From Shewanella oncorhynchi (GTDB taxonomy: Bacteria; Pseudomonadota; Gammaproteobacteria; Enterobacterales; Shewanellaceae), in contig NZ_JABAEB010000008.1 in assembly GCF_012584455.1 (NCBI RefSeq), positions 1 to 64,000 on the forward strand: 64,000 bases of DNA, written 5' to 3'. Within the stretch, counting starts at the first letter, position 1. Every line of letters starts with the position of its first letter. Below the pieces are notes generated by a model. The model saw only the letters and a program-made list of their open reading frames with translations. It was not told where the DNA came from and made no database searches. A program made the position numbers and the translations under genes. Shown here piece by piece: positions 50,525 to 61,073 of this stretch.

Positions 50525-50635
50525 CGCTAAAGGGTGGCGCAACATGCGCCACCGCTGGCTTCCAACAATTTAGCCTCTGACTTCTCGTCAATTAAAAGTC
50601 AAGAAAAAAAATTACATCTAGGTCATTTATTGACC

Positions 50636-50672
50636 TTTTCACGGCCAACAAAAAGGGCTACTATAGCGCCCC
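50636..50672 (+). promoter_or_regulatory. Candidate dusB-fis promoter
   Basis: TTTTCA (50636-50641), a 17-base spacer, TACTAT (50659-50664) and a G/C-rich discriminator (AGCGCCCC). The arrangement resembles the stringently controlled E. coli fis promoter with its G/C-rich start region. The -10 and -35 are imperfect, so the call is tentative. Confidence 0.4.
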
Positions 50673-50698
50673 TTTGAAGAGCTAAGGTGAAACATAAA

Positions 50699-51989
<1,291 letters not shown>

Positions 51990-52023
51990 TCCGCAAGGAT
52001 TAAGCTGTTGTATTGAAAAAGAA

Positions 52024-52050
52024 AAGGCCTGAAGAGATTCAGGCTTTTTT
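52024..52050 (+). terminator. fis terminator
   Basis: GCCTGAA / TTCAGGC with GAGA loop (52027-52044), followed by six T residues. The 280 bases after it, up to the helicase start, are A/T-rich with no gene seen. Confidence 0.87.
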
Positions 52051-52329
52051 GCTTTCTGATACACCATTTTCTAATGTAAACCTTTCTAATGCGCGCCCTT
52101 CTTATGCACATAGTTACACAGTTACCATCATGCTTGGTTTGCCACGCCTCTCACGCCAACTAAGACATCATTCACCAATACAATGCACTTAGCTGCTCTA
52201 GCGACCAAAATTAATAAATAATCCATACAGCCCATAGCACAACCTTGACACGAGCCATCGTTTTTTAAGTTATAATGCATTTAAAAATCAGTCTGTTAAT
52301 TCTAAAACTTTTTAGCCGTAGGTTTTACA

Positions 52330-55300
52330 TTGTCATTGAATCACTCTGAACAAGATATCAAACACAGTTGGTTTGGCCGTTTCTTTATTGGCAAAGCTGA
52401 TGCGGTAAAACTCACCACGAGTGGTATTAGCATTAATCGCACTAAAGGCGGCTTTTTTGCTCACTCTCGCAGCGCTAACAAAGTAGAAGCTGACGAATGT
52501 TTTACCTGGCAACAGCTCGATTCCCCACCATTTTTTACCTTAAGTCCACTAGGTTATCTACTCGGTTTCACGGTATTAGGCAAAGCCTATCAACTGCCGT
52601 TTCTCAGCTATTTTGCACAGCATCAATTTAGCAATCAAATCGCACAGTATTGGGCAAATGCCAATGGGCCGCGCGTTGCTGAGTTAATGGCGAAAGTGGA
52701 TAAGACACTGACACACACTTATTTACGTGAATCACGGGTGGAAATGATACAAGCCAGAGTCGCGCGCGAATATCAGCGTTGGTTCCCTTGGTGTGAAAAC
52801 CTGCCATTGGCGACACATTTACACACAGTGTTAGCGAGGCTTAAGCAAATCCACCGCTGGACTCGCGCCGATATAAAGCAACTGCGTGAAGATTATATTC
52901 AGTCGCAGCTCATTAAATTTGCTGACTATTTTGAGCATGTAGAATCTAATCCCTTAACCGAAAAACAGCGCCGAGCTTGTATTATCGATGATAACAATAA
53001 CCTGTTATTGGCAGGCGCAGGCACGGGAAAGACCAGTGTGATGGTTGGTCGAGCAGGATATTTGCTTAAGAGTGGTCAAGCAAAAGCCGATGAAATATTG
53101 CTATTAGCCTATGGCCGTAAAGCGGCTGACGAGATGGATGAGCGGATTAAAAACAGGCTCAGTACGGATGATATCAAGGCGAGCACCTTCCACAGCTTAG
53201 GCTCAAAAATTATCGCCGACGTTGAGCGAGCGAAACCGAGTTTGTCCCCTTTAGCGGAGGATGACAAAGCCAAAGAGCTGTGGGTGCACAATACCCTTGA
53301 GACTTTGATTGAAAATGAAGCTTACCGTAAACAACTTTTCGAATATTTCAGTCGTTTCTATTATGTTGAAAAAAGCCCATTCGAGTTCGATATGGAAGGC
53401 GAGTATTTTCAATACTTGAATGATAACGATATTCGCAGTCTTAAAGGTGAGCGAGTCAAAAGCTTTGGTGAGCTCTACATTGCCAACTGGCTATTTAGCA
53501 ATGGCATCGAATATGTCTATGAAGCTAAGTATGAGCATGATGTGCGCAGTATTGATTTTCGTCAGTATCAACCCGATTTCTATCTACCTGAATACCAAAT
53601 TTATCTTGAATACTATGGTATTGATGAACACCAGCATACCGCTCCTTATATCGATAACCAGAAATACTTGGAATCGATGGCATGGAAACGCCAGCTACAT
53701 CAACAGCATGGCACTAAGTGTGTTAAGCTATTTTATTACCAACATAAAAAAGGGTTGTTAATCAGTAAGCTTGAGCAAGCTTTACAGGTCTTTAAAGTAC
53801 AATATGCGCCCTTACCCGATGAAGCCATACTAGCAACCCTACATGAACTTGGCCGCGTGACCGAATTGGCAAAAATGTTTAGTCAGCTGATAGGACTGTA
53901 TAAAGCGGCTTGCCTTGATGAACATGGACTTGAGGGGGTATTTGCTCGCGCCGCCGATGCTCAGCAGACCCGCAAGGCATTCGAACTGCTTGAGCCCATA
54001 CTAACGCGCTATGAGCAACATTTAGTGATAAATGGCGACATTGATTTTGAGGACATGATAGGCAAAGCGTTGACGTATTTACAACGCGGGCAATTTATTA
54101 GCCCGTGGCGTTTTATTATGGTGGATGAGTTCCAAGATATTTCAGAACCACGTGCCCGCTTAGTGCGTGCCTTGAGGGATTCCTGTGCACCCCATTCTAA
54201 AGCGTTGGCGTCTTTATTTTGTGTCGGGGATGACTGGCAGGCAATTTATCGTTTTAGCGGTGCGGATGTGAGTTTAACAACGCAATTTAGCCAATATTTT
54301 GGCCCAACAACCCAAAGCTACTTGGATCTGACTTTTAGGTTTAACAGTAGTATTGGGCAAGTCGCCACTCAGTTTGTCACCCAGAATCCCACGCAATTGA
54401 GGAAGGACATTCGCTCCCTCATGCAGGTCGCCTACCCTGCAGTCTCAATATTACGCCGCGGAGAAAACGAGCAGTCAAGCCTAAATGAACCAAGCCCAAA
54501 TGCACTGGAACAAGCATTAACGGCCATTAGTGCAAGGATAAGCGCTAGAAGTGACAAACTTAACAGCGTAGCAAGCGTCTATTTACTGGCACGTTTTTGG
54601 TTTCAGTTACCCGATAACATCCAAGTTAACCAACTTAAAGCTAAATATCCCAACTTGAAGATTGAGTGCCAATCTTTTCATGCTTCGAAAGGGAAAGAAG
54701 CCGATTATGTAGTGATCATGGGGATGAAAACGGGAATGCATGGCTTCCCTTCAATGAAAATCACTCCTCCGATACTAGATGCATTTTTACCAAAAACGGA
54801 AGCGTTTGAATTTGCAGAAGAACGTCGACTGTTTTATGTCGCGTTAACGCGGGCAAAACACCGCGCCTATGTGATTGCCGATATGACAGACGTGAGCCCA
54901 TTCGTCACCGAACTGCTTACAAAAGGCTACGCAATTGAACAAGATGAATTCAGCACCACTTTAGTACAAAGGTTATTTGAAGACATAAAATGCGTGCGTT
55001 GTAGCACGGGAACGCTTAAGCCTAGAACGGGAAAATTTAAATCGTTTTATTCCTGCTCACATTTTCCCCTTTGCGATCACAAGGAAGAAGGTTGTGAGCT
55101 CTGTGCTAGCCCAATGACCCGCACACGCTTTGCTGGCTTTAAGGTATGTTTGAATGAGGACTGTGGTCATATAGCGCCACTTTGTAGCCTCTGTGGTGGC
55201 GATATGCTGTTAAAGGATGGTCGATTTGGCCCCTTTTGGGCTTGCCGCAATTACCGCGGGCAAAACCTACCCAGCTGCATGAATATTCTAAACAAGGCCA

Positions 55301-55344
55301 AGTTGTCGCTTCCATGCGAGCGACCCACAAAGCATGTGAGCTAG
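52330..55344 (+). CDS. UvrD/Rep-family helicase IV homologue with nuclease-like insertion and zinc ribbons
   Basis: A 1004-residue SF1A helicase. Up to and past Walker A (AGAGTGKTSV, about 230) and in the motor core (IMVDEFQDIS near 597, VGDDWQAIYRFSGAD, VALTRAKHR) it closely matches E. coli HelD, which has only 684 residues. Two additions stand out. Residues about 370-490 carry a PD-(D/E)xK-like segment, YEAKYEHD (Glu398), QPDFYLP (Asp416) and LEYYG (Glu427), with Tyr where Lys is usual. From about 887 on lie topoisomerase-type C4 zinc ribbons (CVRC, CDHK, CELC, CSLC, CMN). The start is a TTG with GTAGG seven bases upstream. Role is probably in DNA repair or recombination. The insertion may be a nuclease or only a DNA-binding fold. 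Confidence 0.85.
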   Translation: MSLNHSEQDIKHSWFGRFFIGKADAVKLTTSGISINRTKGGFFAHSRSANKVEADECFTWQQLDSPPFFTLSPLGYLLGFTVLGKAYQLPFLSYFAQHQFSNQIAQYWANANGPRVAELMAKVDKTLTHTYLRESRVEMIQARVAREYQRWFPWCENLPLATHLHTVLARLKQIHRWTRADIKQLREDYIQSQLIKFADYFEHVESNPLTEKQRRACIIDDNNNLLLAGAGTGKTSVMVGRAGYLLKSGQAKADEILLLAYGRKAADEMDERIKNRLSTDDIKASTFHSLGSKIIADVERAKPSLSPLAEDDKAKELWVHNTLETLIENEAYRKQLFEYFSRFYYVEKSPFEFDMEGEYFQYLNDNDIRSLKGERVKSFGELYIANWLFSNGIEYVYEAKYEHDVRSIDFRQYQPDFYLPEYQIYLEYYGIDEHQHTAPYIDNQKYLESMAWKRQLHQQHGTKCVKLFYYQHKKGLLISKLEQALQVFKVQYAPLPDEAILATLHELGRVTELAKMFSQLIGLYKAACLDEHGLEGVFARAADAQQTRKAFELLEPILTRYEQHLVINGDIDFEDMIGKALTYLQRGQFISPWRFIMVDEFQDISEPRARLVRALRDSCAPHSKALASLFCVGDDWQAIYRFSGADVSLTTQFSQYFGPTTQSYLDLTFRFNSSIGQVATQFVTQNPTQLRKDIRSLMQVAYPAVSILRRGENEQSSLNEPSPNALEQALTAISARISARSDKLNSVASVYLLARFWFQLPDNIQVNQLKAKYPNLKIECQSFHASKGKEADYVVIMGMKTGMHGFPSMKITPPILDAFLPKTEAFEFAEERRLFYVALTRAKHRAYVIADMTDVSPFVTELLTKGYAIEQDEFSTTLVQRLFEDIKCVRCSTGTLKPRTGKFKSFYSCSHFPLCDHKEEGCELCASPMTRTRFAGFKVCLNEDCGHIAPLCSLCGGDMLLKDGRFGPFWACRNYRGQNLPSCMNILNKAKLSLPCERPTKHVS

Positions 55345-55365
55345 ATGCAAGAATGCTCAACAAAA

Positions 55366-55401
55366 GCCTATAACAATGAGTCGCAACTCATTTTTATAGG
55401 C
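55366..55401. terminator. Hairpin between helicase gene and small membrane protein gene
   Basis: GCCTATA / TATAGGC outer stem and ATGAGT / ACTCAT inner stem around a symmetrical three-base internal loop and a four-base loop. It stands between converging genes. Confidence 0.6.
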
Positions 55402-55408
55402 AGGGGAT

Positions 55409-55696
55409 TTAGAGTAAAAAGAAGAAATAAACAACGAGGAAAAAGGAGCTGAGTGCGCCAATAACCACTGGGTAAATAAGATAAGCATCTTGCGCTCTGG
55501 CAGCACGAATAAAACATAAATGAGCCAGAAAATAATTATAGATAAAAATCATAATTGAAATCATAACACCATGGCTAAAGCGTAATGTATTCATATTGAG
55601 TGCAACAATAATAAGCAATAGCCAATTCAGCAGAATAAGATACAGAAAGACCTTCTGTAATTTATCCGAGCCGTTTCGATGAAAAGATGCAGCCAT
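55409..55696 (-). CDS. Small membrane protein at the end of the lateral flagellar stretch
   Basis: A 95-residue protein of unknown family with three hydrophobic segments (about 15-35 VFLYLILLNWLLLIIVAL, 45-63, 75-94). The start has AGGA at six bases. It lies 8 bases after the PilZ gene, so it is likely the last gene of the stator-PilZ unit. Function is unknown; co-transcription suggests a motility link. Confidence 0.6.
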   Translation of the reverse strand: MAASFHRNGSDKLQKVFLYLILLNWLLLIIVALNMNTLRFSHGVMISIMIFIYNYFLAHLCFIRAARAQDAYLIYPVVIGALSSFFLVVYFFFLL

Positions 55697-55704
55697 TGCA
55701 TATC

Positions 55705-56139
55705 CTATATTTTCGCCCGTAGTCTAATTGCATCAATCAAGTTCTGGACTTCAGCTTTATCACGATCAATCCAGCGAGCGCCTAAGAACTTCAATCGACC
55801 TTTAATCGTCTGTTCTCGAGTTACCTCACACAAGACTCGTGTTTGCTCAAGTTCAATATAGAATCTCCTCCCTACTGACAGTGGTTCATTGCACAAAATC
55901 CCAACACCGCCAATGCTAATATCTTTTATATTTGCAGTTCCAATCGGCGTAATAACAAACCAGCGAGTTGTTGATAAATTTACTGTCAGGCCATCGCATG
56001 CAAATGCGAGTGGCGCTCTTTTATTTCTTCTCAGGCTAAATCTTTGATGAGTTCGACGATTATCAAATTCAATAATCTGATACTCAGGAGTCGCTTCAAC
56101 TTCATCCTCAGAATGTACAAACTCTTCATACAGATTCAT
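55705..56139 (-). CDS. PilZ-domain protein beside the lateral stator genes
   Basis: A cyclic di-GMP receptor candidate of 144 residues. The N-terminal 40 residues are acidic (VHSEDEVEATPEY), followed by a PilZ domain with RRTHQRFSLR (RxxxR) and DISIGGVGIL (D/NxSxxG), the two ligand-binding motifs. The start at 56139 (MNLYEEF) has AGGG six bases before it; the ATG two codons upstream and a long overlap with lafU are alternatives. Standing right after the motA/motB-like genes suggests a YcgR-like brake or modulator of the lateral motor, though the YcgR N-domain is absent. This is inference. Confidence 0.8.
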   Translation of the reverse strand: MNLYEEFVHSEDEVEATPEYQIIEFDNRRTHQRFSLRRNKRAPLAFACDGLTVNLSTTRWFVITPIGTANIKDISIGGVGILCNEPLSVGRRFYIELEQTRVLCEVTREQTIKGRLKFLGARWIDRDKAEVQNLIDAIRLRAKI

Positions 56140-56173
56140 AGTCATCCCTAACAAATGAGAGCAGGTATTAACA

Positions 56174-57094
56174 CTAACGAGTGTTTGCTTGGCGCTTAAT
56201 TTCGTTGATTGTAACGCCACTTGGGACTGTATCGATCGGAGCGCCAATCATGCCTCTTAATAACTGTTCAGCAGAGGAGGTTAAAATAAGCGCCTCAATC
56301 CGACGATTAGCCGCCGCAGCAGTATCCGAAGTGATGTAAGGAACCTGATCAGCCATACCCGTCACCTGAATAACCTGATCGCGTTTAACACCGCCACGCT
56401 CAAGCACTCTTCGTGCTAATAGTGCTCTTTCACTCGATAATTCCCAATTGGTAAATAAATTGCCCGCATAAGGTGTTGAATCTGTATGACCCGAAATAAC
56501 CATGCTGTTGGTGACATTTTTTAAAATCGGCCCTAAAGATAAAAGTAATTCTTCAAAATAGGGTTGCATCTGCGCACTGCCTCGCGTGAACATAAATTGA
56601 TTCACATTATCGTGAATTAAGATGCGTATGCCTTGAGGCACAATCGTCACGGCAATATTTTCAGCCATGCTCGAGCTTTGCACGACTCGATTCAATTCTC
56701 TGGCGAGCACAGTTAATTGCGCCTGAGTATCAAATTGCCCGGGGATGAGCGCACCCTCCTCTAATCCTTCTGACTCCGAACCTCTAGGCATAGAATTGGA
56801 AGGTATGATTGGAGGAGCAATAGACATATTTCCTTCTAAATCAATAATCGAAGATGACTGACTTAGCTCAAATGGATTCATTGGACCAGTGGGATTCATA
56901 TCTCCACGTAAATACTGCACTATCATGGTTCGCTCTTTTTGATCTGCGATTTGCATGATCCACAGCACCATAAAGAGCGCCATCATAGCAAGCGTGAAAT
57001 CGGCAAAAGCGACTTTCCACGCACCACCATGCCCATGATTACGCTTTCCTCGCTTTCGCCGCTTGATAATAATCGGCTCATTTTTATGGAGCAT
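56174..57094 (-). CDS. lafU: Lateral flagellar stator protein, MotB type
   Basis: The cell-wall-anchored half of the stator, 306 residues. After a basic N-terminus (KRRKRGKRNHGHGG) comes the single helix with the ion-binding Asp (AFADFTLAMMALFMVLWIM). An OmpA/MotB peptidoglycan domain follows with VISGHTDSTPY and NWELSSERALLARRVLE. Its ATG overlaps the lafT stop (TAATG), so translation is coupled. Gene order and partner indicate the lateral, probably proton-driven motor of Vibrio/Aeromonas/Shewanella type; ion specificity is inferred. Confidence 0.92.
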   Translation of the reverse strand: MLHKNEPIIIKRRKRGKRNHGHGGAWKVAFADFTLAMMALFMVLWIMQIADQKERTMIVQYLRGDMNPTGPMNPFELSQSSSIIDLEGNMSIAPPIIPSNSMPRGSESEGLEEGALIPGQFDTQAQLTVLARELNRVVQSSSMAENIAVTIVPQGIRILIHDNVNQFMFTRGSAQMQPYFEELLLSLGPILKNVTNSMVISGHTDSTPYAGNLFTNWELSSERALLARRVLERGGVKRDQVIQVTGMADQVPYITSDTAAAANRRIEALILTSSAEQLLRGMIGAPIDTVPSGVTINEIKRQANTR

Positions 57095-57951
57095 TAGCTT
57101 CTCTGCCCTTCCATCCAACGTTCTAACTCTATAAATGAAGGACGATTTTCACTTTGTATTTGTTTCCGTCCCGCATCAATAGCCATCATTGGTGGTTTAC
57201 CTTTTGAAAAGGTCACTAAAATAGCGGCTATGCACCGAAGCTGTGCCGATTTGCGATCAACTAGATGTTCTAATGCCTTTGACATTGGGTCAAAGAAACA
57301 ATAACACGCGAAAATACCAATAAATGTACCGACTAATGCCGCGGCAACTTTGACACCAATCATAGTAATTGGGCCATCAATATTAGACATAGTAATGATA
57401 ATACCGAGTACAGCAGCTAAAATACCAAAGCCAGGCATAGCCTCTCCCACCTTACTAAAAGCTTCCGATGGCCGTAATCTGTCCTCTTCTATACGATGAA
57501 TTTCTTCTTCTAGGATATGCTCTAAGTCATGGGGAGATATTTTCCCAATAGACTGCACTCGTAAGTTATCAATTAAAAACTGTAAAACATTTGGGTGATT
57601 GAGCACGGCTGGGTACATTAGAAAAATAGAGCTCTGATGAGGATTTTCTAAATGTTCATCGAGCACTTTTAAGCCTTGAGATTGGATCTGAGCCATTAAA
57701 GTGCCCATCAAAGGAAATAGCTGAGGATATAATTCAGGATCTTCCTTGCCCTTATTAAATAATTCTTTTAACTGCTCAAACATCTCTTTTAATACTGATT
57801 GTGGGTTAGCAATAATGAGCGCTCCAACTCCGGCCCCCATAATGATTAAAATTTCAGCAGGCTGCCACAATGCAGACAAAGCTCCACCAGCCCAAACATA
57901 TCCACCAAACACAGAAGCTAAAATGATTAACAGCCCAACTAGTTTACTCAT
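57094..57951 (-). CDS. lafT: Lateral flagellar stator protein, MotA type
   Basis: The 285-residue ion channel half. Membrane helices lie near 1-22, 30-50, 165-190 and 198-220. The conserved cytoplasmic loop is HDLEHILEEEIHRIEEDR, with the acid/base residues for torque generation, and the third helix carries GEAMPGFGILAAVLGII. It is 23 bases after lafS and coupled to lafU. Family resemblance is to MotA rather than PomA. Confidence 0.93.
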   Translation of the reverse strand: MSKLVGLLIILASVFGGYVWAGGALSALWQPAEILIIMGAGVGALIIANPQSVLKEMFEQLKELFNKGKEDPELYPQLFPLMGTLMAQIQSQGLKVLDEHLENPHQSSIFLMYPAVLNHPNVLQFLIDNLRVQSIGKISPHDLEHILEEEIHRIEEDRLRPSEAFSKVGEAMPGFGILAAVLGIIITMSNIDGPITMIGVKVAAALVGTFIGIFACYCFFDPMSKALEHLVDRKSAQLRCIAAILVTFSKGKPPMMAIDAGRKQIQSENRPSFIELERWMEGQRS

Positions 57952-57974
57952 TACGATCTTCTCACTTTTAAACT

Positions 57975-58691
57975 TTAGCGCTGCAATATTGTTTTTAACT
58001 GTGAAATTGCTGATTTATGCAGCTGGCAAATACGCGTTTCAGTCAATCCCAATGCCATAGCAATTTCTTTTAAATTCAGCTCATGATGATAGTAAAGCGA
58101 CAAAATTAGCTGTTCTCTTTCATTTAATTTTGAAATAACTTTAATCAAGGTTTGCTTCAGCATTAACCGCTCAACATCATTGCTTCTATCTACTGGATGA
58201 TCACCGCCCAATAGCAACTCATCTAAGCTTTTCATCGACTCTGCTTGCGTCGAGTATAAACGTTCCCGATAATCCTCCGCGCTAAGCCCAAGCGCACTGG
58301 CCACTTCAAGATCGCTTGGTTCACGTCCCATCTCTCGACTCAAACGTCTAACAACATCATTAAGCTCATGGGCCTGCTGTCTAACAGGTCTAGGACGCCA
58401 ATCCTGCCGCCTCAACTCGTCGAGTATGGCACCGCGAATCCGTTGCCCAGCGAAGGAAATAAATCCATTATCCAGCTCGCCAGGATACCGACGTGATGAC
58501 TCAAGCAAGGCCATCATGCCAATTTGCTCCATATCCTCGAGTGATAACATCACGCCGCAGTGACTGCGCATCTGCGAGACTATACGTTTGATTAATGGCA
58601 AGTATTGTCGAATAATCTGTTGTTCAGATTGACGCTCTTCGACTGGATAATCACAGGTTTGTTGATATGCGAGTTGGCCCGCTGCTGTCAT
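57975..58691 (-). CDS. lafS: Lateral flagellar sigma factor (sigma-28, FliA family)
   Basis: Sigma factor for late flagellar genes, 238 residues. Region 2 (LEDMEQIGMMALLESSRRY), region 3 (ELNDVVRRLSREMGREPSDLEV) and the region 4 HTH (LKEIAMALGLTETRICQLHKSA, given in outline) are complete. GAGG stands seven bases upstream. It is in the lafA-to-lafU order, as in Vibrio parahaemolyticus. It should read lateral flagellin and stator promoters, separate from the polar FliA encoded elsewhere. Confidence 0.93.
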   Translation of the reverse strand: MTAAGQLAYQQTCDYPVEERQSEQQIIRQYLPLIKRIVSQMRSHCGVMLSLEDMEQIGMMALLESSRRYPGELDNGFISFAGQRIRGAILDELRRQDWRPRPVRQQAHELNDVVRRLSREMGREPSDLEVASALGLSAEDYRERLYSTQAESMKSLDELLLGGDHPVDRSNDVERLMLKQTLIKVISKLNEREQLILSLYYHHELNLKEIAMALGLTETRICQLHKSAISQLKTILQR

Positions 58692-58702
58692 GATAAGGCC
58701 TC

Positions 58703-59170
58703 TTACTGGATCACCATGCGAGTAAAGAGTACTTCATCAATATCTGATGGTAATTGGTTATCTGACAGCACTTTAACCATCAATATCAACGCTTCTGATT
58801 GTAAACTGTCAAGCTGATCTAAGTGGTTCAACTGCTCAAATGTTTTACGTGAGAACATCTTCATCATAGCGTTTCGTATAAGTGGATCTGACTCCAGCAA
58901 CACCGCTTTCATATTGGGATTACGGCTTTTTAATGACATTTCAAGCAGCATGTAATGGGGATACTTATCCCCGGGAATCGATATCACAAACTTTTCTAAC
59001 GGGTAAAACTTTGCAACTGGTATAGGTTCGACTTCCGGTTCCGATGCAAAAAGCTCTGCTAGCTTCCAATCTCCACTACTTGTTCCAATCCAGAATGCAC
59101 CTGCGGTCGAACTAATGAGCACAAGTAACGCTACGATAATCTTTACTAAACGAGATTTTAAAATTGCCAT
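58703..59170 (-). CDS. lafF: FliL-family flagellar basal-body protein (lateral)
   Basis: A 155-residue single-pass inner-membrane protein with a helix near 9-27 (IIVALLVLISSTAGAFWIG) and a periplasmic FliL domain (FYPLEKFVISIPGD, YMLLEMSLKSRN). FliL sits around the stator and supports torque. It is 11 bases before lafS and 16 bases after lafE. Confidence 0.87.
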   Translation of the reverse strand: MAILKSRLVKIIVALLVLISSTAGAFWIGTSSGDWKLAELFASEPEVEPIPVAKFYPLEKFVISIPGDKYPHYMLLEMSLKSRNPNMKAVLLESDPLIRNAMMKMFSRKTFEQLNHLDQLDSLQSEALILMVKVLSDNQLPSDIDEVLFTRMVIQ

Positions 59171-59186
59171 TAAACGACTCCGGCAC

Positions 59187-60395
59187 TTAAGCCAATAAAT
59201 CTAATTGGGATTTCTCTCTCGCCATCACATCGACTACATTATCCGTTGTAGTCTCAGCCGCTATCGAAGAGGAGAATAATGCAGTTTCCTGTTGATGCTG
59301 TTGCGATTCACCTTGACCAATATCGACATCAATTTGACCGCCATGATCCATTGCTAAATCCACTCTCAAACGATCCAAACCATTGAGTAATGCATCTCGA
59401 ATTGCCGGATTTACTGCATGCATTTGCACCTGTAAACGATCACCCTCTAAACGGATATTGAGCTCAATCTTGCCCAGCTCTGGCGGATCTAACCTTAATT
59501 CGGCTTTCTTAATATGTTGATCGACTTGGAAACGAAGATGCTCTCTTAAGGGAGTAAGGATCTCCTGAGAGTGCTGCGCTAAAGAAGCCATGGGAGTGAG
59601 AGATACGGGGCCCCATTGAGTAGCACTTGCAGCCTGCGTACCCGCAACCTGCTGAGATCCTATCGCATTAATATCTTTAACTTCATGCCCCCTAAGTTCT
59701 GCCAACACACGCTGAAACACTGACGAGTCAGATTTCAAATGCTCAAAATCCCCAGAGAAAGTTGCCAGCGTTGAATCCTGCGTAAATACGCCGCTCATTT
59801 TCAAGGATTCGCCACTCATGCCCACAGGCTGAGTACGACTTCCTGCAAGAGCCATAGATGAGGTCATCCCTGAACTAAATAGCGTTCCTCTTTGATCTGT
59901 GGCTGAGAGCCCAATTAAAGACGCTGGAGTTCGACCTATCGGATCCGCTTTAACAGTTTCCGCAGGAAAAATCACAGGAACAAACGGCGCGACAGCAGTC
60001 GGTGAAACGAGACTGTTCTGAGGCGTAGCGGCTAAGCCATCTTGACTAATAGGTGCTGAGTTAATCTCAGTATTTAACAGTGACGGAGATACTCCTGGTA
60101 CAACAGGAGCAGCAACTGATACAACAGAAGAAGCAACGGGTGCAAAAGGCACTGAGTCGGAAAAATCACTATTAATATATTGATTTAAAAAGGTATCAGC
60201 ATCACTACCTAGAGCTTTTTCTGCACTCGGAGTCCACATAGCACTCTCTAGCGGAAGAGATTCCGCAGGCAATCCTATAGGGAATGCCAACAAGGTAAAT
60301 GACTCAGATTTATCTTTATCAACTGCACTTGTCACTTTAGTCGTCAAGCTGGTATTTGTGCCAACAGGACGAGTTGAAAGAAGATCAGAGATCAT
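59187..60395 (-). CDS. lafE: Flagellar hook-length control protein (FliK type, lateral)
   Basis: A 402-residue exported ruler/switch protein. The N-terminal 280 residues are low-complexity, rich in Ala, Ser, Pro and Val. The C-terminal Flg_hook domain is clear: KKAELRLDPPELGKIELNI and VQMHAVNPAIRDALL. The ATG at 60395 has GGAG six bases upstream; the upstream GTG is a weaker choice. It overlaps the preceding gene by 11 bases. Confidence 0.87.
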   Translation of the reverse strand: MISDLLSTRPVGTNTSLTTKVTSAVDKDKSESFTLLAFPIGLPAESLPLESAMWTPSAEKALGSDADTFLNQYINSDFSDSVPFAPVASSVVSVAAPVVPGVSPSLLNTEINSAPISQDGLAATPQNSLVSPTAVAPFVPVIFPAETVKADPIGRTPASLIGLSATDQRGTLFSSGMTSSMALAGSRTQPVGMSGESLKMSGVFTQDSTLATFSGDFEHLKSDSSVFQRVLAELRGHEVKDINAIGSQQVAGTQAASATQWGPVSLTPMASLAQHSQEILTPLREHLRFQVDQHIKKAELRLDPPELGKIELNIRLEGDRLQVQMHAVNPAIRDALLNGLDRLRVDLAMDHGGQIDVDIGQGESQQHQQETALFSSSIAAETTTDNVVDVMAREKSQLDLLA

Positions 60396-60711
60396 CCAAA
60401 GCTCCACTTACTTGTGTTAATTGATAGGCTGCTAAACCTGGTTGTTGCGCCTTAAAGCGGCCCATTTCAGCGGCTAATTCATCACGAGCCAAGATCAACT
60501 CTTGCAGCACTTGGGAATGAACCCGCTTTAATTCTGCACGTGCCAATTTCTGCTCAATATCATGAGTCTCACCTGCCTGTTGCAGGGCTTTGATCAAAGC
60601 GATGTTCACTTTTCGGACGCTTTCCCAATCCTGAGCATCTGCATATTGGCGTAAAGCATTCGCAAAACGCGCCCACTGCTTAATTGAGATTTGTCCATCC
60701 TTCTCTGACAT
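60385..60711 (-). CDS. Small helical protein in the FliT/LafD position
   Basis: A 108-residue all-helical, charged protein. Its position between fliS and fliK matches lafD (FliT-like export chaperone) of Vibrio or lafX of Aeromonas. Sequence resemblance to FliT is weak, so function rests on position and size. It overlaps lafC by 32 bases and lafE by 11 bases, which points to tight translational coupling. Confidence 0.65.
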   Translation of the reverse strand: MSEKDGQISIKQWARFANALRQYADAQDWESVRKVNIALIKALQQAGETHDIEQKLARAELKRVHSQVLQELILARDELAAEMGRFKAQQPGLAAYQLTQVSGALDDL

Positions 60712-61060
60712 TGGTAATCACCTGAGTCACTGGAACTAGCGCTTCAGCACTGTTTTCGACACTGGCGCTGACAAGCTGACGGCTACAAAAGTCATAGAGA
60801 CGATGTAAGCTCACGGCAACCTCACCACCATTTTCAAGGTCAAGCATAGAGTCCAAGCCATGCACGATATTAAGGCACTTATGGATACTCATTCCTTTCG
60901 CCTCAAACCTTTGGTATTCCATATGGCCAGCGGTCCGCTCTAGTTCTTCCAATAAACCATCAAGTAACATACGCACCATGTCATGGGTTGTTGCTGCCGC
61001 TACTTGTGCATCTAAAGCGGTTTGCTTGTAGGCATTAAATGGATCGTACTCATTTAACAT
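60680..61060 (-). CDS. lafC: Flagellin export chaperone FliS (lateral)
   Basis: A 126-residue chaperone that binds the flagellin C-terminus. The family N-terminus YDPFNAYKQTALDAQV, HDMVRMLLDGLLEEL and CLNIVHGLDSMLD are visible. It is 13 bases after lafB and overlaps the next gene. Confidence 0.93.
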   Translation of the reverse strand: MLNEYDPFNAYKQTALDAQVAAATTHDMVRMLLDGLLEELERTAGHMEYQRFEAKGMSIHKCLNIVHGLDSMLDLENGGEVAVSLHRLYDFCSRQLVSASVENSAEALVPVTQVITNVREGWTNLN

Positions 61061-61073
61061 TTTTTACTGCTTC

